A stretch of DNA of 64,000 bases from Cristatella mucedo (lineage: Eukaryota; Bryozoa; Phylactolaemata; Cristatellidae), in assembly GCA_009760855.2 (NCBI GenBank), contig WPIO01000035.1, positions 2,875,001-2,939,000 on the forward strand, read 5' to 3'. The position numbers and the translations under genes are program-made. The notes under the pieces are model-generated. The model ran no database searches. It was not told where the DNA came from and saw only the letters and a program-made list of their open reading frames with translations. Each line of letters begins with the position of its first letter. The first letter of the stretch is position 1. Shown in pieces: positions 20,841-32,277 of the stretch.

Positions 20841-21170
20841 AGAGACGTTTAGCGCTGCTATCTGTAAAGGGTCGAACTGAAGCCCATCCCAGACGGAATC
20901 CAGCTTAGCCAGCCCTTCATGGCTGGAAGCAGCGAAGCTCCACGGCGGCGCGTCAGAGACAACCGATGATTGATCTCTAAGCCTCGGGCCCTCAATAGCG
21001 GCTGAACGCTTATGGCAGTGGCTGCATGGATGACTGGCTGTCCGCGGCTCCATTGAGCGAGGCCCCACGTCCTACTACTGAGGTCGCTTGGTGGCCTGCC
21101 CACGCGAAGCAGGCTCTGGTCTATATGGGCGGCAGGCGAAAGGAACGCCCGCCACCCCTCCTTCTTCCCT
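20841..21170. other. unassigned GC-rich stretch
   Basis: Two overlapping minus-strand frames (20805-21103) carry no domain. Part may be degraded LINE RT, because it continues from the minus-strand remnant. Confidence 0.3.
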
Positions 21171-21172
21171 TT

Positions 21173-21231
21173 GCAGCAAATGTAAAGCGCCTAGAAAGAG
21201 ATTAAGTTCTCTGAGGGCGCTTTATCAAGTA

Positions 21232-21265
<34 letters not shown>
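21173..21265 (+). mobile_element. LINE 3' terminal module with ATT repeat
   Basis: Near-consensus tail: GCAAATGTAAAGCGCCTAGA, AAGAGATTAAGTTCTCTGAG, GGCGCTTTATCAAGTACATT, then eleven ATT units. It is almost the same as the tails at 37580 and 50315, with no body upstream. Confidence 0.85.
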
Positions 21266-21268
<3 letters not shown>

Positions 21269-22765
21269 AGAGCTCAACGGCCCTACGAAAGAATGGGAGC
21301 TTTGGGCCTTCGGCAGGAGTAGACAGGCCCTGCCCAGCGAGTCTCCGTTCGACTCGCATCGAGTGCATGATGCTTAGCAGCTCGCGGTGGCATTTGAATC
21401 TTGCAAAGCCGCGCGTTAGTCGAAGCAAGTCGTCAACGTGCCGGAGCAAAGGTTTAGTTTTTCTTTACTCTTCAGCGCGTAGGCGTGCCACATTGCTTCG
21501 GTCGCCTGTGATCGTTGTGCGAGCCGAAAGACCGGGCCGTTTTAGAAATTCAGGTGAGACTCGCGCTACGTCCTCAGGCAGCTTCCTCCTCCTGCTCCTC
21601 GTCGTCCTTCTCCTCTAGCTCCTGCTGGGGGCCTTGGATTGTTTATCTGGCAGCGAAGCTAAAATAAAGAGATTCGGCGCCTCTTTGAAACATCAGGCAC
21701 CTGGTAATAGCTAAGTTTTCGAATCGCTTCGTGCGCGATATGAATTCCAAACCCGCACCCACTTGCACCGAGGGATGTCCAGCTCTAGAGAGCACGGAAA
21801 ATGAGGCAGCGAGACGCGGAAAGACGGCGAAAGCTCAACCGGCCAGATTACGAATGACAAATCACTATTCGCAGTTTCTGAATTTTAGTGGCTAGGAACA
21901 GATTATGCGACAATCTATGGTCGAGGTCGCTCAAAAAGCCGACGCTTTGAGATAGGCAGTCAGTTGTGATTCCGGACTTGGCATTGGCGTTTGAGCTTAG
22001 TGAACTCTCGGCCACGGAACTGTTGGTGTATGTCCTGGCCGTCGTTAAATGCCCGTAACCCTCCGTTGCTGTCAAATAGACTTGTCTACGTCACGATAGG
22101 TTACGTTAAGATAAATTTTCTAAACTCTCACATTGACTATTTACGATCACATTTTGGATCATTCAGCGAGGAGCAGAGTGAGACTTTGCATCGCGACATA
22201 CGTGAAATGAAGCGGAGATATCAAGGGCGCTGGAATGTTAACACGATGGCCATTTACTGTTGTATCAGGAAGCCCCACAATCCTGCAGCTGAGCAAAGCA
22301 GAAAGTCGAGAAAGAGGCAGTTTCATGCAAAAGTATTGTAAAATAAAAATGCAAATTGCCAAAAATTCTGACGTACTGGATTTAAACGAGTTACAGATTC
22401 TGAAGAGCATGTCAGAATTTCCAAGAAGCAACTATTAGAGTGAAAACAAGTGACAAAGCGTTGTAATTTGCAGGCCTGTGCAACGAGTGCTTTTTCAGTT
22501 CACGGGGCTTCATCCATACTTAGTAAATTTACTTTTTTTCCGGTGCATTTGACGTTAGCACAATCAGTAAAAATAATCAGAATAGAAACTCTTCTTTTAG
22601 CTCCGTCATCGAATCAGATTTCTACTTAAGTGCTTTACAACACGTTGCAAAAGAACCGATAACCAAAAGTAAATGACGAAGAGGTTTCATGCTTTGAAAA
22701 GTAGGTAAAAACACGAAAGACGATAATCGTGGCCTATGTTTAGCAAGCATTAAATTATTAGCACA
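21266..22765. other. unassigned stretch
   Basis: Frames at 21088-21618 plus, 21991-22341 plus and 22159-22431 minus have no recognised domain. The part 21855-21945 is the second copy of the unclassified repeat seen at 985-1080. CTC/TCC-rich at about 21575-21615. Confidence 0.35.
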
Positions 22766-22769
22766 CAGT

Positions 22770-23335
22770 CATTCACGTTCATACTTAAGTCAGCCTACTT
22801 TCAGCTAAAGAGCATTACAAAGATCAGGATCTGCTTTGACTAGAATAGGACAGCCAAACTTACGCGTTTCTGGCATCGAGCCTTGATTATTTCAAGTCAC
22901 TTTACACGGGACTACCGACTTGGTGCTCCTAGTCATTTAAAACCTGTACAAAGACGGCTGTTTCTCTGGATCGTCACCAACGTTGCAGTGGCCACATACC
23001 CACAACTCTTTTCCGAGCTTCGCTGGTTCCCAATTAAGTGCCAAACCAGTATATGATTCTCTGTCTGGCCCTAAGATCGCTTCAGTCGCTCGCTCCAGCC
23101 TAACCATTCGATCGCCTCGCTCCTCCGGTGTAATCTTCTCAAGTCTCGATCCTCAGCACCTGGTCTTGTCAACATTTCTCAAACTAAATCACAAACGTTA
23201 TTGATATCGCTTTCTTGAGACCCAGCAAGTCGCTAAGCCTTAGTTATTGATTCTCTTGCAGCGAATTGTAAAATGCCTGGATGGAGACTTCGTTTTGTTT
23301 GGGAGCAATACAAGCCGTGCGTTATTATTATAATT
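22770..23335 (+). mobile_element. strongly degraded LINE
   Basis: AGTCAGCCTACTTTCAGCTA matches the RT stretch of better copies (AGTCTGCCTACTTTCAGCTA at 49325). The rest keeps only word order. A worn tail at about 23262-23330 (GCGAATTGTAAAATGCCTGG and TTATTATTATAA) closes it. Confidence 0.6.
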
Positions 23336-23506
23336 TTTTGTTAATATTATGGGACTGTATATGAAAAACAGAGGTAGGAATAATAGCAGAATATATGAGA
23401 CACAGAGGGTCTACTATGGAACAGCTTCGTGCAGGGCACCAAAGCATCGACGTACCGCTTCATGTTTTGTTGGCATTCCGTTCTGAAGTCAATTGTCCCT
23501 GGTTCG

Positions 23507-23657
23507 CGGCGCAGGGGTAAGGCGCTCGAACTTCAAGACGAGGTCGTAAGTTCAACTCCGCAAGCCGGGTAATTCTTCATTGCCCGCTGCAAGCCGTGGT
23601 GTTAGCCATATCATGGATCTACTGCCGCTATATAAGTGAGGCAGTTAAATAAGCTCG
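23507..23657 (+). mobile_element. tRNA-derived SINE, family 2
   Basis: The A-box-like GGCGCAGGGGTAAGGCGCTC is followed by a B-box-like GAGGTCGTAAGTTCAACTCC. The body is parallel to 15563-15718 (CATTGCCCGCTGCAAGCCGT, GGTGTTAGCC). The end GCCGCTATATAAGTGAGGCA keeps the GCTATATAA word shared with the LINE tails. Confidence 0.75.
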
Positions 23658-24030
23658 CCTCAATTCGTTTATAGGTCATGGGGGAAGAGACTAAGGAGAA
23701 AAAAGTACACCGCTATTGGTGTGGCTGAAGTGTACGAGCCGTCTCATCGCCCTCTGGTGAGAACGCACTGTTTAGCTTTCTTGGAAGCTCACAGCATCCT
23801 CCTTCATGATCCTCCCCCCCCCCCGTAAGATGGCTGCCTGGCTTCAACAGTCTCAGCCCCAGGCCTAGAGGAAGCTATAAGGACAGTTGGCGAGGCTTTC
23901 CGCCAGAGCTCTATTTCCGAGAGTTAGTCGCTTAGGGTGGAGCCAGATCATCAGTACAGAAATTGCTGGGAAAATTTAAAGAAACTCTACAGGCCGCTAA
24001 ACTCCGAGGACCTACGGTTATTGACCGCAG
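23658..24030. other. unassigned stretch, possibly upstream part of the rRNA insertion
   Basis: A phrase near 23970-24000 (GGGAAAATTTAAAGAAACTC) loosely resembles the 18S GAAACTTAAAGGAATTG block that lies upstream of the recognised rRNA part, but the intervening sequence does not match. There is a short C run near 23813-23824. Confidence 0.3.
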
Positions 24031-24034
24031 GAGG

Positions 24035-24395
24035 TCGATGACTAATTCCGATAACAAATGAGACTTAAGCCTGCTGAATGGTTCACCGATCTCCATAGGT
24101 CGGGCTGGACGTCGTAGAGGGACGAGGGGCGTTTAGTCGTCGTACAGTATTGAGCAATAACAGGTCTGCGATGCCCGAGTGATGTTTGGAGCCTTAAGCA
24201 CGCTATACTGAAGGCCTGAGCGTGTTCTACCCCCTGTCCAGAAGGATCGGATAACCCGATGAACTCCCTTCGTGCCCTTCGGGATTGGGGTTATTAATTA
24301 TTCCCCAAGGACGTGAAATTCCCAGTAAGAGCTAGTCGCTAGCGTTGCGTTGATTTCGTCCCCTGCCCTCTGTAAACGCCGCTACGCGTCGTTAC
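24035..24395 (+). pseudogene. diverged 18S (small subunit) rRNA 3' fragment
   Basis: Several universally conserved 18S words occur in the correct order: ACTAATTCCGATAACAAATG (usually TTAATTCCGATAACGAACG), TTGAGCAATAACAGGTCTG, GATGCCC, TTAATTATTCCCCA, GAAATTCCCAGTAAG, GCGTTGATTTCGTCCCCTGCC and CTCTGTAAACGCCGC. The CACCGATCTCCA and TCTACCCCCTG stretches also fit. Many positions that are invariant in working rRNA are altered, for example TACACACCGCCC reads TAAACGCCGCTAC. The upstream two-thirds and 5.8S/28S are absent. It is therefore an inserted, decayed copy rather than an rDNA unit. Confidence 0.85.
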
Positions 24396-25254
24396 GTCGC
24401 GAGCGCCGTGAACTTACCAACGTTGCCGACGTTCGTGCCTCATCGAATAGCTTCAGTCCAGCTTAGCATGGCGGACGTAGTCAGGAACACGAAATTGCAA
24501 TTCGGGAAACTGCGGGGTGAAACCGTATGGAACGCAGGATGTCATCAGTCGAGGAGTTTAGGCTTGGAATGCTGGGATGCAGCTTCATTGCAGTGACTCC
24601 CGCTTGTAAGAATATGCTCGGGCCGGCAAATAGGCATTCGTATATGCAGAGTATTCCCATATGCGAAGTGAGACTAACTGTATAACATAGGCTGGATATT
24701 TAAGAGTGTCTGCATAGCCTGGAGAAACAGTAAATTCGCCCTGGGTCCTTAAGCCCACTAATTACGTTCTAGATATAACCATGGCGCGAACTTAAAGTAA
24801 AATAATACCCAGGCTCGTCAACTATTGCACTTTAATACTCCTTTAAACGCTCTAGCAAGCCTCTTTGATCGTTTTACATAACATTTGGTACTACGCAAAT
24901 TTTGAGAAATGCGAAATAACATCTATGGTTACTAGGTGCGTAAATTCTTACATTCATTTCGCCCGCGGAGGTATCTGACGGCATGGCGTCGAGCGAAGCC
25001 AAACAACCAAGGCTACATGCCAAATACAAAATTCTTATACAATTACGGGGACAGCAGCTCACTGCAGAAAATTAAATTAGAAGCAGCAGAGCGTCTCTGT
25101 AAGCATGCACTACTTAGGAAACATTTTCTCTTTTTATAAGAACATTATGCTAAAAGGGAGATTTTCGTATGACCTACCGCGGTCTCGGAATAGTCATGTA
25201 ACCAGTTTACCTACCCAAGTTTGATACATTTTGGTATGGCTCGCGTCAGAATAT
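24396..25254. other. unassigned stretch
   Basis: No recognised gene. A TGCAGCTTCATTGCAGTGAC stretch near 24580 belongs to no family I know. I could not extend the 18S alignment past about 24395. Confidence 0.3.
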
Positions 25255-25540
25255 ATAGCTACCTGTAACTAAGAAAAGCCACAAAGACTGAATGGATGTT
25301 CCAAGACACTAGCGTACTCAGGCCCAAGCAGCTTTGGGTACGCATGTGACAGCCAAAAGACTTAATCTCGCGCAACAAAAAGTAAGTGGGAAGCAAAGCT
25401 GAGTCACGAGGGCAATACAGGTAGCAAGCGGCATGATGGGATGGGCAGCTCAGGACGGCTGAATATGATGCACCGCAGTCGGCTGCAGGGGAATCTATTT
25501 CGTCACTTACGATTTGTGAAAGTGAGTTCCACAATCTAGG
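25255..25540 (-). mobile_element. LINE family 2, RT C-terminus and 3' end
   Basis: The minus-strand frame 25259-25534 reads MWNSLSQIVSDEI, then AVLSCPSHHAACYL, then FLLREIKSFGCHMRTQSCLG. This parallels the plus-strand copy at 62370-62600 (NSLKQFLRN, AVLSCYFHATHYL, FSLLREIKSISYRMYTDSRLG). The W-N-S-L-P-like motif is the usual end of the RT in this group. Upstream (25540-25560) it fades out. Confidence 0.75.
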
Positions 25541-26480
25541 CTCCCCAGAGCGAAAGTAACGTGCTTTATAATGACCAGAGAAGAAAGATATTTGTATGTA
25601 AGAGCGAGAATCCGGTCAGACTATACTATCTCTCAGGAAAAGCTCGGCAATGGGCTATTAGCAACACTTTTAGGCTATACGACCGTCCGGAAAAAAAAAC
25701 AGTCGCGTCGCGTATTTATACACGGTCGCGTATATCGAGTAAGAGCAAGAGCTGTCTTGCCGTGGATGCGGCTCAGGCCAGCTTCTGCGTGAAGGGAAAT
25801 CGCCCAAGTCATAAACTCATTTCTCGGCCCACATTAGCCAGCCAGGATGTGCAAAGTCAACCTCAGTGAGTATTCCTGACTGTTTACCTCGTTTTCGAGA
25901 AGCGCAAATGGTTTGTTCAACTTCTGGGCATTTCTGCTCCCTAGACACACCAACAGTCACTCACCGCGCGTTCTCGAGAGACTTATGGCATGCCATTATA
26001 TCTTGAAGTCGTCACGATGCGTGAGGAGGGAGGCTTTGCAATGCGGAGACGACTTGCGGTGGCGAACCGAGGCCCTGGCCTGTGGCTGTTGAAACGACTG
26101 CTCTACACCAAGGACAAGGACAAGTTGTATCTAGCGCTCGCAGTTGCTGACTGGCTCAGCCACCGTCGGAATACCTGGATGCATCGATGCAGTATCTGCA
26201 AATGCCCCGCTGCAGCCTCTCTGGATCCGCCATTGGTAACCATTATTTAGGCCTGAAGAGTCCTCCACTCGAGGCTCTTTCGGAGCACAGAATCCAAGCA
26301 CTGGCATCGAGCCAAAATCATAAAAAAGAAAGCCTGCATTTTCCAAGCGAGTACATAGGAAATATACAGAATATATAAAGTGTGAAACGAAAAGACCTGC
26401 GGAGCTTCGAGACTCTGCGAGCGCCCCATATATAGGTAGAAATGCAATCCGAAGCTTTTAAGATTGACATATGGCTGGAA
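25541..26480. other. unassigned stretch
   Basis: Plus frames 25561-25869, 25990-26250 and minus frame 26131-26346 have no recognised domain. Confidence 0.35.
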
Positions 26481-26484
26481 AAGG

Positions 26485-26560
26485 GTTAAACAATTATTTT
26501 GTAAGAAACGTTTAAACCGGAAATAGTATATCAAACTTGCTAATATGACCCGCGGTGAAT
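26485..26560. repeat. unclassified repeat, copy A
   Basis: ATTATTTTGTAAGAAACGTT, TAAACCGGAAATAGTA and ATCAAACTTGC resemble 38873-38925 (ATTATTATGTAAGACCTATT, TAAACAGGAAGTAGTA, TTCGAGCTC). The flanks are also loosely parallel. I could not find ends or a class. Confidence 0.45.
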
Positions 26561-26662
26561 ATAAGGCCAAATAAGTGATGTTTCTCCGGGAAAAATTGGA
26601 AATCGATTTTTTGATTTGTCAATCAGTCCTAAAGGGGCAACAGACAACTATTCTAAACTAGG

Positions 26663-26663
<1 letters not shown>

Positions 26664-26696
<33 letters not shown>
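26664..26696. repeat. AT microsatellite
   Basis: Pure AT alternation, about 33 bases. Confidence 0.95.
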
Positions 26697-26698
<2 letters not shown>

Positions 26699-27265
26699 TA
26701 AATAATGACATGCCCCAATATCAATACTCCTGCTGATGCTTATTACAATCCAAAATCATTAATCATGACCAGCTAACCCAAGCTACGGCCGATAGGGAAG
26801 AACTCAGCTTCGGCGAATGGCTATCCCAAGCTATTCATGCTTTACTTACTTACCATACGTGTGTTTACACGTATCGTGGGACGCCCCCTTTCAGCCGGGC
26901 CAACCGGAAGTGAATTGCGTTAGGCAACTATACTATCGATAATGCGTTTGCAATAAAAATAAATAAATAACGTAAAATATTTGAGTTTTATTTGTTTTAA
27001 ATTTCAAGTAAAAATTGATAACGAACGCAATATAAACCATCAACTTTCCATGCAGAGGGCACAAAACGGAATAGTGGCAACGGCCTCGAAATGTCACGCT
27101 ACTGCTCTGAGAGGGATAATATTAAGTCAGCGTTCCTGAGAGAAAGATGTTGCATGCTCCCAGTGGCAAGCATTGACTGTGGAAGTTATTACGTCAAAAC
27201 TGGACGGGCTCTCACTTACTAGGTTGCTGCCTGTCACTTTTCAAAATATAGCAAATAGAGCCATC
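26697..27265. other. unassigned stretch
   Basis: No recognised gene or repeat. Contains a small inverted repeat ACGTGTGTTTACACGT (about 26855-26870). Confidence 0.35.
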
Positions 27266-27339
27266 TGTCAATAGGTGACCACATTAGCACCAATGGCAAG
27301 TGTGCCTACTTTTCGGTATGTAAAAATTAAAAATGTATA

Positions 27340-28320
27340 CATTTTAGATGAGAAAGAGGAGGGCGCTAATTGTAGACTGATTGAGATCTGCATGTGGTCA
27401 GATAGGCAGAATTTGGTAATATTTGGCGAGCATAAAGTGCACCTTGTAAGAGAGAATTTGGTCGAGTGTGTGACCGTTGATGCGAGCATGGCCATGCACA
27501 TGAGCCGCAAGAGAAAATGAGTCATTCAATGCACGAACTTCAGTAATGAAGGCGTCAGATAAGTTAATAAAATGAAGTTTGAAATAAACCACAAAGAGAA
27601 AAGATCGATTTTTTGCACACAGAATCGAAATGAGACCAGAGAAATCTGAGATAAAGGCAGACTTGGTACCTGGTGACGGATAGACTACTGCCACCATCAG
27701 TAGCTTGTTTACGGGTGAAATCAAGACAATAAATTCGAAAGATTGCTTAGAATGTACTGCAAACAGCTTGCAATTGAAAGTCGAGCGCGCGATAATAGCG
27801 ATCCACCTCCAGTTTAGATTAACTTAGGGGTGTGAAAGAAAGGAGGAGCCAGTCGGGGTCACGTCTTTAATTGACGAGCAGTTTACATGATTTTAGCCAA
27901 GTTTCAGTCAAGACGAGCAGGTCGAGACCTTTTCCTGACACGAGGTCACTTAGTAATAGGGTTTATTACACTTGGAGCGAGAGCTCCAAAGACAAGCGTT
28001 AAGTTTAGCCGCCAGAGTCGTAGCATGCCTGATGACCACTAAGTTAGAGAGATTCACAGTGACGCTCGAGGGAGTACGCACTGAGCGGTTTTGAGACCAT
28101 GCTGAGAAAATCAAACGAGCGGGTACTCAGCTCGCAGCTCCCGCCAACCAAGCGGTGTCTCAGCTCGTGCCACTTATGCATTAGCACAAGAAAAGCGCCT
28201 CGGAGCCGCAATGGCTCCGGGGTGCTTTTCTTGTGTTAATGCATAATTCATTGATCTTAGCAACAGCAATAGCATTCAGGAATGCATTTTTACTGCGATA
28301 ACGAGCGATAATTGGTACGC
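27340..28320 (-). mobile_element. CR1/L2-like LINE, 5' UTR and endonuclease part
   Basis: On the minus strand this parallels 31195-32160 of the plus-strand copy. It carries the 5' region (TTATGCATTAACACAAGAAA), the GTCACTGTGAATCTCTCTAA stretch, and then endonuclease motifs: VNKLLMVAVVYPSPGTKSAF, LSDAFITEVRALNDSFSLAA and LSDHMQISISLQ. The catalytic GDFN of the copy at 31915 is changed to VYFK here, so the endonuclease would be inactive even without the frame breaks. The match stops near 27340, just before the RT. Both the endonuclease family (APE-like) and the SDH motif are established for this clade. Confidence 0.85.
28174..28246. repeat. 34-bp inverted repeat with 5-base loop in the LINE 5' region
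   Basis: The arm 28174-28207 (TTATGCATTAGCACAAGAAA and on to CGGAGCC) and the arm 28213-28246 are reverse complements over 34 positions with three differences. Each of the three would be a G-U pair in RNA, so the transcript could pair along the whole arm. The loop is GCAAT. In the sister copy at 31258-31291 only one arm is evident. Confidence 0.85.
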
Positions 28321-29490
28321 ACGATCACAAATAATGTGAAAGTTATTAGCCGCCGGCGTATCTAACACCGCCGCCGGTGTGGCAGACCCAGCAGCCCGAA
28401 GCGATAAGCGTTTAGAGATCCACAGGCACGTAATTTCTTACAAGCTATGGTCAAACAGCAAACATATAAGCTTTAAAAAGGTCTTAGCTGTATCGGTTTA
28501 CGTATGCGATGATCGCAAGAACGTTGGTTTTCGGAAGAGATTTCTGCAACGGACAAGGAACACGTGTAGCCCGCACTGTGTCGGGAGGCGAGAACCTTCA
28601 CGTTTCAATAGCACGGGAACGTGCCAGAAAAACTCGCCGAAATTCAGCATGTTATAATCTAAGCACTCTTGATCGCGATATGCAATCGAAATACGGGAGC
28701 TTTGCGCCATCTATTTCTGGTCAGTTACATTACTTCTCACTTGTTCGCAGTAGTTCGTCAAGCCTCATGATCGCTCTATTTGAGTATGAACTGGCCTTAC
28801 TACGGTATCACCTGCTAGTAGTCTCAGTGGCTTCAGATCTCATGCTCCAACACTAGCTGATGTAGCGTCCTGTGAATATTGTCTAAGAGAACCCAATTCA
28901 ATAGCAAGGTTGGATACAGTTGGGCTTCAGAGGTATCGTCCTACTTCAGAATGGTTCCGAAGGTATGAGTAGAATTCTTCAAAATTTGGACGGCACACTC
29001 TAAACGCATGGTAATCCACTTTTGGTCAAAGGACCGGGCCAAAAAGATTGGTGATGGAGTTTGAGAGCGCGAAAGCAGAATGCCATGTATTTTGAACATA
29101 TGATACACAACAAGTAATTAATCATCACGAGCATCAGAAGCGGCTTCCAATAGACATGAGACAGAGATAATGGTGCCATGTGCAAATTCCGAAAATTCCA
29201 AGAGACGATGGTGCCATTCACAAATTTTAAAGTGGAAAAGTATTAGCTTGAACGAACGTAGGCCGTACTTCTTTAAATATCGTGATGCTTCTATTTCGAC
29301 TAAGATAATTTCTCTTTAACAGTCACCACTCTCAGAGAGACGGAGGGTCTTTTTAACCATGTTGTTGCCAATTAAACGTATGTAAATAAAGAGATATCAA
29401 GGCACTGTGCTCGCGTGTTTTAAAAAAAAAATTGGTACCGATCTGATATTTCAATCTTCAAAATGACAAAAGTGTAAGCTCAAAATGACA
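28321..29490. other. unassigned stretch
   Basis: Plus frames at 28379-28657 and 28509-28856 were read and not recognised. There is a short inverted CCGCCGGCG-type repeat near 28350-28378. Confidence 0.35.
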
Positions 29491-29539
29491 GCTGCCAAGA
29501 TCAGTGTGTGCCCCCTCAAAAACAACTCCTAGCGATGTC

Positions 29540-29960
29540 TATTTGTCTATAACGATGTCGGTTAGTGTTAAAACCATCGTCGCATGGCGCGGAGCTCCTC
29601 AGACCGTGCCCTTACTTCGCATACTCGCAAAGCTTGGAACTCACTCCGATTGGTGCAGTGACATCATTTCCTTACTTGACCACATTTAAAAAAATCTAAA
29701 AACGCATCTATTTGTAGATATATTTAGTGGGTCCATGTGATTCGTCCTCTGTGTGCTTATGTGTGCTGACACTGCACATGCTGCCACTAACCATTTTTGC
29801 TTGCTGACCCTGAGCATGTCACCCGTTACCATGTTATGCTTGCTGGCATTGAGCATACTCCCACTGAACATTCAATGTGCTTCCTTCGAAGCAAATGTAA
29901 AGTGGCGAGAAAGAGATTATGTTCTCTGTGGGAGCTAGGCAAATGTATTATTATTATTGT
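29540..29960 (+). mobile_element. LINE 3' end (RT extreme C-terminus and 3' UTR)
   Basis: Starts in the KAWNSLP-like region (CTTGGAACTCACTCCGA), passes the AAAAACGCATCTATTTGTAG stretch, and continues through the 3' UTR (TTTAGTGGGTCCATGTGATT, TGCTGACACTGCACATGCTG). It ends in GCAAATGTAAAGTGGCGAGA, AAGAGATTATGTTCTCTGTG and ATT repeats. Confidence 0.85.
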
Positions 29961-31190
29961 TAAATCTTTCTAATTTCCATTTTGAAAATACTCTGAATCA
30001 AATTGCTGGTAACGTGCACTAATTTATCGTGGTTTTGACCGCCAAATTACAGCTTGGATCTTGGATCTAAGAATGGTAGAGCGTATCTCTTCAGTAAACA
30101 ACATGCGAAACAACTTATAGTTATCTGAATGCAATCCAAGCAGTCTATCAATCTATTTTGGGGCTTCTCCCAGTAAATTTATGGTTAGCTGTTGTATATG
30201 GTTTGGTGGATTTTAGTAGAGACCTGAGAAGTTCGAGTCAATTGCAGTACACGAGTGCTCATGGAGTGACAATTTGTAGGTACGTTACAAACAGAGAGTA
30301 CTGTGAAATGCACTCACAATTTGAACGTCGCATCAGATTTTCTCACGATTTAAGGTGGTTTCTGGTGCATTTTGACATTGGCACATGTTATTGTAGTATA
30401 TTGCAAAAGATGAGAAAATCAAACTGGCGTGGAATTTTGTGGGTAGATTTGAAGGGTAAATTAAAATACTGTCCAATCAAAACTGGAGTTTGATGTAGCT
30501 GATTTATGATGGCCTTTTTATTAATGAGAGTAAATTACTGATTAGTAGATGAGGGTATATTGGCAATTCTTAGTGACAGATGCACGAGCACTTTCCTCGG
30601 TAATATGCCATAGTTGTAGTGTACTGAGACTGAATGTCTAGGTTACAAAAATAAGATTTTCAGCCAAAATCGACTTGTATACCCCTTCAGCATAAATTAA
30701 GCGAAGAATAGTGTACGTTATTTAAAGACCAATATTTATGCATACATTTAATTAGAGAATTTTAAAGTAATTCCTAACAAATTTGGTGATAAAATCACCG
30801 CAAGCAAAGTTGGATGTTTCAAAACAACCATAACCATGCTTGCAACTTTTTCGATGTCGAGTATTACAATTTCCAAGTTTTTCGCGATTTGCGCACATAA
30901 ATTAGCAAACCAGTGGCAACATTCTCAAATTGATGCCAGTAATTAGCTCCAGATTATGCGTCAATAGGCTTATTTGGCTATGCAATTCCTTCAGAAGGAT
31001 CCGAAAACCTTTCTGTCCCTCACAGGGCATTTCCTTTCGGTTACGTGGGCTAATCACTCTCTGTCTCTCTGTCTGTCTCTCTCTCTCTATGCTAATGTTT
31101 GTCAACACAAACAATTAAAAAATTTCAAATGCATGCTAGTTTCAAGTTGCAGGTAATTTTTATTATACCATTCGCATTACTTTTAATGAC
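29961..31190. other. unassigned stretch between head-to-head LINE copies
   Basis: A plus-strand frame of 111 codons (30158-30493) is not recognised. There is a CT-rich run at 31055-31090. No SINE or RNA gene was seen. Confidence 0.35.
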
Positions 31191-31419
31191 AGTGTTGATT
31201 CGTCATCGTAGATCATATGCATTACTAGACGTTGCTGCTGTTGCTAAGATTGGTGAATTATGCATTAACAAAAGAAAAGCATCCCGGAGCCGCCGCGGTG
31301 GCCCTAGCCGCCAGCTTAGACACTGCTCGTTTGGCAGGAACTTCGTGCTGAGTATACGGTCGTTTGGTATTCCTAGCCTTGTCTCGAACCACTGAGCACG
31401 CTCCCCCACATGCGTCACT

Positions 31420-32277
31420 GTGAAACTCTCTAACTTAGTGGTAATCAGGTCTGTTATGACTCTGACGGCCCAACTTAACGCTTGCCTTTGGAATCCTTGC
31501 TCAATGTGCAATAAACCTCCAGTAACAAGCGACCTAATTTCTATTAGGGGTCTAGACATGCTCGTCTTGAATGAAACTTGGCTGAAGTCGGTAAAGTTCC
31601 CAACAATTAAAGATGCTACCCCAAGTGGTTTCTCATTCTTTCACACCCCTAGAGCAATCAAAACTGGAGGTAGAGTTGCGGTTATCGTTCGCTCGAAATT
31701 AATTTTCAAGCCATTTGCAGTACCCTCGAAGCAGTCTTTTGAATCGATCTATTTTCTATTTTCTATTTCCAAATCTATTTTCTTAATTTCATCTGTAAAC
31801 AAGCTACCAATGGTGGCAGTAGTCTATCGCTCACAAGGTACCAAATCCTCCTTTATCTCAGACTTCTCCAATCTCATTTCGATTCTGTCTGTAAGAAATC
31901 GAATCTTCCTCGTTATGGGTGATTTCAACATTCACTTTGATAACTTATCTGACGCCTTCAACAATGAATTTCGTTCATTGACTGACTCACTGTCTCTTGT
32001 GGCTCACGTGCATGGCCGTACTCACATCAAGGGTAACACAGTCGACCAAATTTTCACATGCAACTGTACTTTTTCATCACCAATTATTACCAAATCCTTC
32101 TTATCTGACCACATGCAGATCTCACTCAGTCTACAGTGTATGACCGCCTTCTCCTCTAAAATCACAAGTGAATCGCGAAACCTCAAGACCCTTGACATCG
32201 ATGCTGTCCGTGCGAGAATATCTGCCTCGCCCCAGCTGCTCAGTCCCCCCAGCCGACCTGTCATCATTGGTAGATAG
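31420..32277 (+). pseudogene. LINE endonuclease domain (APE-like), open 285-codon frame
   Basis: Motifs in order: LDMLVLNETWLKSVKF (the usual ETWL), an SFFHTPRAIKTGGRVAVIVR block, VVYRSQGTKSSFISDFSNL, VMGDFNIHFDNLSDAF with the catalytic GDFN, and HIKGNTVDQIFTCN followed by SDHMQISLSL with the SDH pair. In this clade the endonuclease nicks the target so that the RT can prime. The frame itself is open, but it is cut off from the RT by a frameshift near 32230-32280, where the neighbouring frame continues as PSCSVPPADLSSLVDSC. Confidence 0.85.

Noticed and set aside
24396-24660. Continuation of the 18S rRNA similarity
   Set aside because: Words such as GCGGACGTAGTCAGGAACAC looked suggestive, but the 3' end of 18S could not be followed in order.
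28147-28260. Terminal inverted repeats of a DNA transposon
   Set aside because: The arms are separated by only five bases and lie within LINE-homologous sequence, so this is a hairpin and not the two ends of an element.
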